DNA from: Actinomycetes bacterium
GTDB lineage: Bacteria > Actinomycetota > Actinomycetes > Mycobacteriales > Micromonosporaceae
Assembly (NCBI GenBank): GCA_021793335.1
Contig: JAJYSW010000017.1
Coordinates: 1 to 25,844 of the forward strand
Direction of reading: 5' to 3'
DNA length: 25,844 nt
The position numbers were made by a program, and so were the translations under genes. Position 1 is the stretch's first letter. Each line of letters opens with the position of its first letter. This document shows positions 18,118 through 24,642 of this stretch, piece by piece. A model generated the notes under the pieces. It saw nothing but the letters and a program-made list of their open reading frames with translations. It made no database searches and was not told the origin of the DNA.

Positions 18118-18740
18118 GCGCCTTCGAGGACTATCTCGCTCAACTGCGCCGCCTCGACGAGACGCGGCGCGGCGCCGATGAGGCCGCCGCCCGCACCGCC
18201 TCGATGACCGAGTCGCTGGGGCAGCGGACCGAGCGGCTCGCCGAGCAGGCCGCCGCGCAGCGCGCCGCCGTCGACGAGCTCGCCCGCACCGCCCGCGTCC
18301 AGTCGCCTCCGCGCATCGCCGGAGCGCCGCTCGGCGGCGACCCGGCCGTCGAGGTCGATGCCGCCGAGGCCGACCTGCGGACGGCCGCGGAGGAACTCGC
18401 CGAGGCCCGTTTCCTGGCGCACCGGCCGCCGTGGCTGCCGCGCTGGCGCGCCGATGAGCGCAACGGCCTGGTCTACGGCCTGTTCGCGCTCGCGTCGCTG
18501 CTGGTGCAGCTGCTGGTACTGCGGCTGGCCAAGGCCGAGGACATCTCGGGGGCGCTCGTGCTCGCCGCGGTCGTCCTCGCGTGCCCTTTGGCGGCGTTCG
18601 CTTCGGGATGGTTGACGATCGGTGTGGCCTCGCGGCCTCGCATCGCCGACGAGGAGCAGCGGCTCGAACGCAATTTCCGCCTCGGTCTGGTGCTGTGCGG
18701 TTCGACGCTGATCGTCTCCTGCTTCGGTTTCTTCAGCTGA
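18114..18740 (+). CDS. Coiled-coil membrane protein coupled to the FtsK-type ATPase
   Basis: A 208-residue protein whose GTG overlaps the ATPase stop by 4 nt (GTGA), with AAGGGAG upstream. Residues ~1-65 and ~80-105 are Glu/Arg/Ala-rich and helical (YLAQLRRLDETRRGADEAAA), probably a coiled coil. Two hydrophobic segments follow at ~122-140 (VYGLFALASLLVQLLVLRL) and ~147-168 (ALVLAAVVLACPLAAFASGWL), then a last one near the C-terminus (GLVLCGSTLIVSCFGFFS). The tight coupling suggests a stoichiometric membrane anchor for the ATPase, which has no membrane helices of its own. I do not recognise the family. Confidence 0.8.
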   Translation: MSAFEDYLAQLRRLDETRRGADEAAARTASMTESLGQRTERLAEQAAAQRAAVDELARTARVQSPPRIAGAPLGGDPAVEVDAAEADLRTAAEELAEARFLAHRPPWLPRWRADERNGLVYGLFALASLLVQLLVLRLAKAEDISGALVLAAVVLACPLAAFASGWLTIGVASRPRIADEEQRLERNFRLGLVLCGSTLIVSCFGFFS

Positions 18741-18747
18741 TCTCAGA

Positions 18748-18765
18748 CTGTCGGGGACCCGACAG
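18748..18765. terminator. 8-bp palindrome after the coiled-coil gene
   Basis: CTGTCGGG, two bases, CCCGACAG is a perfect inverted repeat 8 nt past the stop. It could end the ftsK-type operon, though no T-run follows. It is also close enough to the next start (42 nt) to serve as an operator for the Rpn-like gene. Confidence 0.45.
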
Positions 18766-18807
18766 AAAGCGGTCGTCGCGGCGACGTGTCGCTGTGCCGA
18801 TGTTCGC

Positions 18808-19737
18808 ATGAGCGCTCGTAATGTCCTGAACGTGACCACATACGAACATGAGGCACCGCTGCGGCTGCTTCAGGACAATCCGAAACTCGCCGAGGAGTTG
18901 TACTGCGGGCTCCTGGGCAGGAGCCTTCCGGACCACACCGGGGTCAGATCCGGCTCGGAGGCGATGACCCGCGGCGACGACGCCGTCATCCGCAACTGCG
19001 ACAACATCGCGATCTACTACCGCGACGACCGTCCCGTCTTCGCCGTGCTCTTCGAGGTGCAGCTGGGCATCGATAAGGACAAGCACTACAGCTGGCTCGA
19101 CTACCTGGCCTCGGCGCGGACGAAACTGCGCTGCCCGGTGGCACTGGTCGTCATCGCCTTCGACGAGGCCACGGCTGCCTGGGCGCGCGGGCCGATCGAC
19201 ACCGGACACCCGTCTTTGATCCTGTACCCGCTGGTGATCGGCCCGGACCTGATCCCGCTGATCACCGACCCGGAACAAGGCCGCGAGAACCTGCCGCTCG
19301 CGCTGCTCTCGCTCATCGCCCACGCACGCGGTGAGCGAGGCGTCGAGGTCATGCGGACCTACCAGGAGACCATCCGACCGCTCGACCAGGAGACCTGGTC
19401 ACGATACGCTGAGTACGCGCTCAATGCGCTGAGGGAGAACCTGAGCATGCAACTGCAGGAGATGATCATGAGCGACAAGACCCTGCCGAACTCCTACCGA
19501 TACGGCATCCTCGGGGAGAAGTACCGTGAAGGCCACGCCGGGGGCCGTGCCGAAGGGCTGGCCGAGGGGCTGGCCGAAGGTGAACGGAACATGCTGTACC
19601 TCATCATCGACCGCCTCGACATCCCACTGTCCGACACCGCCCGCGAACGCATCGACGCCTGCGACGACCCGGAAGTGCTCCAGCAATGGGCCGACGGGCT
19701 CCTTCGCACCAACAGCGCCGACCACATCGGGGTTTGA
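18808..19737 (+). CDS. PD-(D/E)XK-like protein of the Rpn/YhgA-related actinobacterial family
   Basis: A 309-residue protein resembling the multicopy Streptomyces proteins of this layout: an N-terminal nuclease-like domain with VFAVLFEVQLGID (an E-x-Q/K-like catalytic strand), then DYLASARTKLRCPVALVVI, the block LITDPEQGRENLPLALLS, and a C-terminal SDTARERIDACDDPEVLQQW. A short Gly-Arg/Leu-Ala-Glu repeat precedes the C-terminal block. Rpn proteins are DNases that promote recombination; whether this branch cuts DNA is not known to me, and the Lys of E-x-K appears as Gln. The start is unsure: GTG 18832 fits the family's length better than ATG 18808, and neither has a ribosome site. It stands alone, flanked by palindromes, and may be a mobile-type insertion. 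Confidence 0.7.
   Translation: MSARNVLNVTTYEHEAPLRLLQDNPKLAEELYCGLLGRSLPDHTGVRSGSEAMTRGDDAVIRNCDNIAIYYRDDRPVFAVLFEVQLGIDKDKHYSWLDYLASARTKLRCPVALVVIAFDEATAAWARGPIDTGHPSLILYPLVIGPDLIPLITDPEQGRENLPLALLSLIAHARGERGVEVMRTYQETIRPLDQETWSRYAEYALNALRENLSMQLQEMIMSDKTLPNSYRYGILGEKYREGHAGGRAEGLAEGLAEGERNMLYLIIDRLDIPLSDTARERIDACDDPEVLQQWADGLLRTNSADHIGV
19543..19584 (+). repeat. 12-nt tandem repeat encoding (G)(R/L)AEG in the Rpn-like gene
   Basis: About three copies of a gccgaagggctg-like unit encode GRAEGLAEGLAEGE. This repeat type is typical at this position in the family and probably varies in copy number between strains without breaking the frame. Confidence 0.75.
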
Positions 19738-19832
19738 GCGAACCGGGGGCCACGCCGATCCGCCCCACAGTCCCTCCCCCCGCGCGACACCGCCTGGCGG
19801 CGTGGCGCGCACACGGAGACCACCGGCCTGCG

Positions 19833-19859
19833 GGGCGCCGAACCGCCCGAACGGCGCCC
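19833..19859. terminator. Hairpin between convergent genes
   Basis: GGGCGCCG, eleven bases, CGGCGCCC forms an 8-bp stem in the 159-nt gap between the Rpn-like gene and the facing membrane gene. It may serve both strands. No T-run is present. Confidence 0.4.
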
Positions 19860-19896
19860 GGCGGCGTCCGAGCAGGACGGCACCGCCCGGTGTGCC

Positions 19897-20307
19897 TCAG
19901 ACCGAGCCGCGACGACGCAGGAGAAAGACCAAGCCGACCACGGGCAGGACCAAGGGGACGAAGCCGTAGCCCGAACCGAAGTGCGACCACACCGAAGCCT
20001 CGGGGAACCAGTCCCGCACCATGTAACTGAGCGCGCCGACGCCCACCACTCCGGCCAGTTCGATGCTCACCGCAGCCAAGGCGACCCCAGCCGCCCCGCG
20101 CACGATCGCGATCGCGGCCACGAGGTAGATGAGCGCGGCGAGCGCGCTGAGGGAATAGCTGATCGGCGCGTGGTCGAACTTCGTCGCCACCTGGAACCCG
20201 GCCCGGACCCCGGCCGAGACCGCGAAGACGACGTAGGCGAGGACGACGAGGCGGCCGAACCCGGCCGACAGGGAACGCCCCTCGGGGGCGGCGTCATGCG
20301 ACGACAT
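19897..20307 (-). CDS. Four-helix integral membrane protein, unknown function
   Basis: A 136-residue protein (MSSHDAAPEGRSLSAGF...) with four hydrophobic helices at ~20-38, ~50-70, ~75-95 and ~110-130, and a basic C-terminus (LLRRRGSV). Its start lies inside the end of the upstream gene (14-nt overlap), so the two are co-translated and may form a complex. I recognise no family and see no transport or catalytic signature. Confidence 0.75.
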   Translation of the reverse strand: MSSHDAAPEGRSLSAGFGRLVVLAYVVFAVSAGVRAGFQVATKFDHAPISYSLSALAALIYLVAAIAIVRGAAGVALAAVSIELAGVVGVGALSYMVRDWFPEASVWSHFGSGYGFVPLVLPVVGLVFLLRRRGSV

Positions 20308-20665
20308 TGACCTGGTACTCCCAGATCTGGTGGACGCGCAGCATCAGCGCGGCCACGATCAAGCAGGAGAGGGCGACGGTGCCGATGCCCCACCGGCTCC
20401 GATCGATCGAGCCCCAGAAGAGGGCGGCTACGGGCACCAGCAGTGCGGTGACGATGTACGAGAAGAGCATGGCCTTGCCGTCGCCCGCGGCTCCGGACGC
20501 CAGAACGATCGAGGTCACCAGCTGAGCGAGCAGCAGCGCCTCCAGGACGGCGACGCCCACGACGTTCGCGCGGCCGACCTCCTTGGACCGCGCGGTGTCG
20601 ACGAAGAACCATGCGGCCAGCGCCAAAGCGGTGGCCTGCACCGCGAGGTAGAGCCATTCGATCAC
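20294..20665 (-). CDS. Four-helix integral membrane protein, first gene of a pair
   Basis: A 123-residue protein read from GTG 20665 (VIEWLYLAVQATALALAAW). Longer in-frame starts would cross the divergent moaC gene and are rejected; the ribosome site is weak, so GTG 20671 is also possible. Four hydrophobic helices are visible (~5-21, ~33-53, ~63-82, ~90-108). It faces moaC across 138 nt and overlaps the next membrane gene. Its position beside Mo-cofactor genes may be chance; I infer no functional link. Confidence 0.65.
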   Translation of the reverse strand: MIEWLYLAVQATALALAAWFFVDTARSKEVGRANVVGVAVLEALLLAQLVTSIVLASGAAGDGKAMLFSYIVTALLVPVAALFWGSIDRSRWGIGTVALSCLIVAALMLRVHQIWEYQVNVVA

Positions 20666-20789
20666 GCCCACGACGCTAACCCAGCCGCGAAACGGGTCCA
20701 CAACGCGTCCTCGGCCGCGTGAGCCCGTCGCCGAAAGGATTTCCCCACGCGGTACGGCGGCGAGACGTCCGATGCGGCCGCCGCCGCGA

Positions 20790-20795
20790 CTAGAC
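20790..20795 (+). promoter_or_regulatory. -10 element of a probable leaderless moaC transcript
   Basis: TAGACT matches TANNNT and ends 8 nt before the moaC ATG, so transcription would begin at or within 2 nt of the start codon. No Shine-Dalgarno sequence precedes the ATG, which agrees with leaderless translation, common in actinobacteria. No clear -35 is present. Confidence 0.6.
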
Positions 20796-20803
20796 TTCGC
20801 GGC

Positions 20804-21271
20804 ATGACTGAGCTCACGCACGTCGACCCCTCGGGTGCGGCCCGCATGGTCGACGTCTCGGAGAAGAACGTCGCGACACGCCTGGCGCGGGCGAGCGGAC
20901 GGCTGCGCACCACCCCGGAAGTGGTCGCGGCGCTGCGCGAGAACTCCCTCGCGAAGGGCGACGCGCTCGCCACCGCCCGCATCGCCGGGATCATGGCGGC
21001 CAAACGGACGCCGGAGCTGGTGCCGCTGTGCCACCCGATCGCGATCAGCGGCGTGAAGGTCGACCTGACCGTGACCGAGGACGGCGTCGACATCGCCGCG
21101 CGCGTCAAGACCGCCGATCGCACCGGCGTCGAGATGGAAGCCCTCACGGCAGTGTCGGTGGCGGGCCTCACACTGGTGGACATGGTCAAGGCACTGGACC
21201 CGGCCGCGCAGATCACCGACGTCCGAGTCGACGAGAAACTCGGAGGGAAGACCGGAACATGGCGGCGATAA
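20804..21271 (+). CDS. moaC: Cyclic pyranopterin monophosphate synthase MoaC
   Basis: MoaC turns the MoaA product (3',8-cyclo-GTP) into cyclic pyranopterin monophosphate, the second committed step of molybdenum cofactor synthesis, in the cytoplasm. The 155 residues carry the family signatures: MVDVSEKNVATRLARASG near the start, TPELVPLCHPIAISGV (active-site Cys-His region) and TGVEMEALTAVSVAGLTLVDMVK with the catalytic Glu/Met block. Length is normal. It is the first gene of the operon, probably leaderless, and overlaps mog by 13 nt. MoaA is not in the window. Confidence 0.96.
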   Translation: MTELTHVDPSGAARMVDVSEKNVATRLARASGRLRTTPEVVAALRENSLAKGDALATARIAGIMAAKRTPELVPLCHPIAISGVKVDLTVTEDGVDIAARVKTADRTGVEMEALTAVSVAGLTLVDMVKALDPAAQITDVRVDEKLGGKTGTWRR

Positions 21272-21750
21272 GCACCGTCGTCGTCGTGGCCTCGAACCGG
21301 GCCGCCGACGGCGTCTACGAGGACGCCGCCGGGCCGATCCTGGTCCGAGGCTTCACCGAACACGGCTTCGACGTGGCCGGACCGGTCGTCGTCCACGACG
21401 GAGCCGAGGTCGAGCAGGCCATCCGCGACGCCGTCGACGACGGCTACGACCTCGTCGTCACCTCCGGCGGCACCGGGCTGACCTCCACCGACCTCACCCC
21501 CGAGGTCACGAGCCGCATCGTCGAATTCGAGATCCCCGGCATCGCCGAGGCCCTCCGCGAGGCCGGGCGGGCGGCGACCCCGCACGCGTCCCTCTCCCGC
21601 GGGATCTGCGGCGCCGCCGCACGCACCCTCATCGTCAACGTCGCCGGGTCCACCGGCGCCGCGAAGGACGCGCTCACGGTGCTCACCCCCGAACTGATCG
21701 AACACGCCGTCTCGCAGCTGCACGACGGCGACCACGAGAGGAACGACTGA
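21259..21750 (+). CDS. mog: Molybdopterin adenylyltransferase (Mog/MoaB-type)
   Basis: Mog/MoaB proteins adenylylate molybdopterin before metal insertion by MoeA. The 163-residue protein (MAAISTVVVVASNRAADGV) shows the core motif DLVVTSGGTGLTSTDLTPEV with GGTG and the Asp/Thr residues of the active site, then IPGIAEALREAG and SRGICGA. I chose ATG 21259, 13 nt inside moaC, because GGAGGGAAG lies just upstream and the family starts there; a longer frame beginning inside moaC is rejected. Its stop overlaps the moeA ATG by one base. Confidence 0.93.
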   Translation: MAAISTVVVVASNRAADGVYEDAAGPILVRGFTEHGFDVAGPVVVHDGAEVEQAIRDAVDDGYDLVVTSGGTGLTSTDLTPEVTSRIVEFEIPGIAEALREAGRAATPHASLSRGICGAAARTLIVNVAGSTGAAKDALTVLTPELIEHAVSQLHDGDHERND

Positions 21751-22913
21751 TGCCCATCGGCTGGGCCGAGGCCCGCGAGACCGCCTGGCGCGCCGGATAC
21801 GAGACCCGCCGCCCCGCCGCCGAGCTCCCGTTCGACGCGGCCGCCGGCTCGGCACTGGCCGCTCCGCTCACCGCCGCCTCCGACCTTCCCGCCTTCCCGA
21901 CCGCGGCCGTGGACGCGTGGGCGGTCGCAGGCGAAGGCCCCTGGCGCATCACCGGCGTCGAAGCCTTGGCCGGATCGGTCCCCGCGCCGATGCGGCCCGG
22001 CGAGGCCGTCACGATCGCCACCGGCGCGCAGGTGCCCGAGGGCTGCGAAGCCCTCATCCGCTTGGAGAACGCCGAGGTCACCGGCCAGACGGTCACCGGA
22101 CCGACCGCCATCGAATGGCGTGAGGCCGGCGAGGAGGCGAAAGCCGGCGAAACGCTGCTGCCGGTCGGGACACCGGTCTCGCCGCCGGTCATCGGGCTCG
22201 CCGCCGCCGCCGGGCACTCGACGCTCCCGGCCCACCCGCGGCCGCTCGCACGCCTCGTGGTCTTCGGTGACGAACTCTTGACCAGCGGAGTCTCCCACAG
22301 TGGGCGCGTGCGCGACTCGCTCGGACCGATGATCCCCCACATGCTCGACGCGGCCGGCGCCCTCGTCGCCGCCGAGACGCTCGGCCCGGTCGCCGACACG
22401 CTCGACGAACACGTCGCGTCGTTGCGGACCGCCACCGCCGAAGCCGACCTCGTCTGCACCACCGGCGGGACGATGGTCGGTCCGGTCGACCACCTCCACG
22501 CCGCGCTCGAAGCAGTCGGCGCGGAGTACGTGGTCAACACCGTCTCAGTCCGGCCTGGTTTCCCCATGCTGTTGGCACGCACCGGCGACGGCCGGTTCAT
22601 CGCCGGACTGCCCGGCAACCCGCAGTCGGCGGTCATCGCCGTCGTGACGCTCGTCGTCCCACTCCTGGCGGGCATGCGCGGACTCCCGCTGCCCGAGCTG
22701 CGCTCGATCACCCTCGCCGAGCGGGTGCCGGGCCGCGGCCCGGACACGCACCTGGCGCTGGTCGACACGGTCGGGAACCGGCTCGCCCACCACGGCTCGG
22801 GGATGCTCCGCGGCCTGGCGGGCGCGGCGGGCTTCGCCGTCGTCGCGCCCGGGGACGAGGCGCACGCCGGGCGGCGCGTCCCGCTCGCGACGGTCCCGGG
22901 AGCCCTGTCATGA
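21750..22913 (+). CDS. moeA: Molybdopterin molybdenumtransferase MoeA-like
   Basis: MoeA inserts molybdate into adenylylated molybdopterin. The 387-residue protein has the expected motifs: ATGAQVPEGCEALIR, LVVFGDELLTSG, DLVCTTGGTMVGPVDHL, SVRPGFPMLLA and AGLPGNPQSAVIAV. The usual S-A-M-D-G-Y/F block is AAVDAWAV, keeping the Asp but changing its neighbours, and the common G-G-V-S-V-G is GGTMVG, so this is a divergent actinobacterial MoeA. Its ATG overlaps the mog stop by one base and its stop overlaps moaE by 4 nt. Confidence 0.9.
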   Translation: MPIGWAEARETAWRAGYETRRPAAELPFDAAAGSALAAPLTAASDLPAFPTAAVDAWAVAGEGPWRITGVEALAGSVPAPMRPGEAVTIATGAQVPEGCEALIRLENAEVTGQTVTGPTAIEWREAGEEAKAGETLLPVGTPVSPPVIGLAAAAGHSTLPAHPRPLARLVVFGDELLTSGVSHSGRVRDSLGPMIPHMLDAAGALVAAETLGPVADTLDEHVASLRTATAEADLVCTTGGTMVGPVDHLHAALEAVGAEYVVNTVSVRPGFPMLLARTGDGRFIAGLPGNPQSAVIAVVTLVVPLLAGMRGLPLPELRSITLAERVPGRGPDTHLALVDTVGNRLAHHGSGMLRGLAGAAGFAVVAPGDEAHAGRRVPLATVPGALS

Positions 22914-23323
22914 TCCGCGCGCAGATCACCGACACGGCGATCGACGCCGCCGAGCACGAACGGGCCGTCTCGCTCGATGCCGCCGGAGCCGTGGTCGCCT
23001 TCTCGGGGAACGTCCGGGACCACGACCACGGCCGCGGCGTCCGATCACTCGCATACGAGGGCCATCCCTCGGCCGAGCCGATCCTGCGCACCATCGCAGA
23101 GGAGATCGCCGAGCGCCCGGGCGTCCACGGCGTCGCCGTATCGCACCGCATCGGGGACCTCGCGATCGGGGACGCGGCACTGATCGCCGCCGTCTCGGCC
23201 GCGCACCGCAAGGAGGCGTTCGACGCCTGCGCGGACCTGGTCGACGAAGTGAAGGCACGGCTGCCGATCTGGAAGCACCAGTTCTTCACCGACGGCACCG
23301 ACGAGTGGGTCAACTGCCCCTGA
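22910..23323 (+). CDS. moaE: Molybdopterin synthase catalytic subunit MoaE
   Basis: MoaE, with the sulfur carrier MoaD, converts cyclic pyranopterin monophosphate to molybdopterin. The 137 residues carry GAVVAFSGNVRDHD, LAYEGHPSAEP, VSHRIGDLAIGD, VSAAHRKEAFDACADLVDEV and the closing KHQFFTDGTDEWVNCP with its Lys and Trp, all typical. Length is normal for the compact actinobacterial form. It is the last gene of the operon. MoaD is absent from the window, so it must be encoded elsewhere. Confidence 0.96.
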   Translation: MIRAQITDTAIDAAEHERAVSLDAAGAVVAFSGNVRDHDHGRGVRSLAYEGHPSAEPILRTIAEEIAERPGVHGVAVSHRIGDLAIGDAALIAAVSAAHRKEAFDACADLVDEVKARLPIWKHQFFTDGTDEWVNCP

Positions 23324-23329
23324 CGAAAG

Positions 23330-23342
23330 CCGCCCCGGGCGG
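23330..23342 (+). terminator. Short GC hairpin after moaE
   Basis: CCGCCC, one base, GGGCGG lies 6 nt past the moaE stop and is followed by TTGTG. It could end the Mo-cofactor operon and separate it from the WXG-type gene, but it is short. Confidence 0.4.
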
Positions 23343-23409
23343 TTGTGCCGACCCGCTACGCTCCACAACACCCATCCCGCCGCTACCGCCGACAGAAAAC
23401 CAGACTCCC

Positions 23410-24642
23410 ATGAACGATTACGAGCGCATCGAAGTCGAAGACAGCCCCAGTCACTCGCCGTTCCCCTCCAAGGACAACGCCGAAGGCGACTTCTTCGACT
23501 GGGGTGCGGGCGCCGCAGGCGTCCCGGTCCTCGGCCAGGCGAACAACGTCGCCTCCTCGATCTGGAGCATGGCGGCGGGCGACACCGATATCGTCAACGG
23601 AAGCCTGCAGGTCCTCGCCTCGGTCGGCGACCTCGCCAATTTCGCGGGCAGCACGGTCACCGATCCTCTCGGCGCGCTCTTCGGCGCTCTGGTGGACATC
23701 CTGGTCCCCCTCGTCCAGCCCCTTGAGGACATGATCCACCAGGTCAGCGGCGATCCGAACGGCATGCGCGACGCCGCCGACAAATGGGGAGCCATCTCCA
23801 AGGCCGACAGTGCGCTCAGTGAGGCCCTTGCCGAGACGCTGACCCCATTGGCCGACTGGGTCGGCAGCGACGGCGAGGCCGCCCGTGCCCGGATCGACGA
23901 TATGGCCGCCGGACTGTTCGGGCTCGCAAAGCAGTGCAGCGATGTACAGCAGATCCTCGGGATCGCCCAGGTCCTCGCCGAGGCGATCAAAGAGGCCATC
24001 AAGTGGCTCTTGGCGAAACTGATCGAGTTCCTGGTGATCAAGGTCGTGCCGCAGCTCGCCGCCGCATCGGTGACCTTCGGTGCGACGGCGGGAACCGCGA
24101 TGCTCACCGCCTCGGTCGAGACCGCCCGGACCACCGTCAAGGGAGTCGGTTTCGTCCAGCGGATCATCGGCGCGATGACCGAACTGGGCCGGCTGATCGT
24201 AAAGATCATCAGGACGGACTTGGGCGGCATCATCACCGCCTCACTCCAATACACCCCCGGTGTGCTCGGCGGCTCGCTCGGCGGGCCCGGCGGTGAGGCG
24301 GGCACCGCGGGTTCGGGTTCAGGCGTCCACGCCGACCCCGGCGTCCTGGACGGTCTCAGTCCCACCGTCGACATGATCGCCGCGGACGCGGCAGGTGTGG
24401 CCGATGAGGTCACCGCTACCGTCCAGGACGAGCTCACCTGGGGCCTATGCGGAGCGATCGGCCTGATCGGCGGCTACGACTCACTGATCAGCGAGATCAA
24501 CGGCCTCCACAAGGACGCCTCCGGCAGCCTGACCACACTGTCGGAGAACATCAGGGGCGCGGCCGAGGACTGGCGGACCGCCGATGCCGACGCCGCCGAC
24601 CTGTTCGCGAACGTCGAGACCGACCTTCAGAACGACGAATGA
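23410..24642 (+). CDS. Long WXG100-like secretion-target protein with EspC-like C-terminal part
   Basis: A 410-residue protein from ATG 23410 (MNDYERIEVEDSPSHSP); an in-frame ATG at 23305 lies inside moaE and is rejected. Residues ~108-125 hold PLEDMIHQVSGDP, the same pre-helix motif as PLEDLTGDP in the protein at 12917-14032. A helical hairpin follows with W-V-G at its turn (DKWGAISKADSALSEAL, ADWVGSDGEAARARI). A hydrophobic region with VTFGATAGTA parallels FTFGGSIVAA of that paralogue. After a Gly-rich linker, residues ~315-410 form a second helical part (EINGLHKDASGSLTTLSENI, ADAADLFANVETDLQ) resembling EspC-like secretion targets. So it looks like a natural fusion of the WXG and EspC units that are separate genes at 12917-14355. 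Confidence 0.72.
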   Translation: MNDYERIEVEDSPSHSPFPSKDNAEGDFFDWGAGAAGVPVLGQANNVASSIWSMAAGDTDIVNGSLQVLASVGDLANFAGSTVTDPLGALFGALVDILVPLVQPLEDMIHQVSGDPNGMRDAADKWGAISKADSALSEALAETLTPLADWVGSDGEAARARIDDMAAGLFGLAKQCSDVQQILGIAQVLAEAIKEAIKWLLAKLIEFLVIKVVPQLAAASVTFGATAGTAMLTASVETARTTVKGVGFVQRIIGAMTELGRLIVKIIRTDLGGIITASLQYTPGVLGGSLGGPGGEAGTAGSGSGVHADPGVLDGLSPTVDMIAADAAGVADEVTATVQDELTWGLCGAIGLIGGYDSLISEINGLHKDASGSLTTLSENIRGAAEDWRTADADAADLFANVETDLQNDE

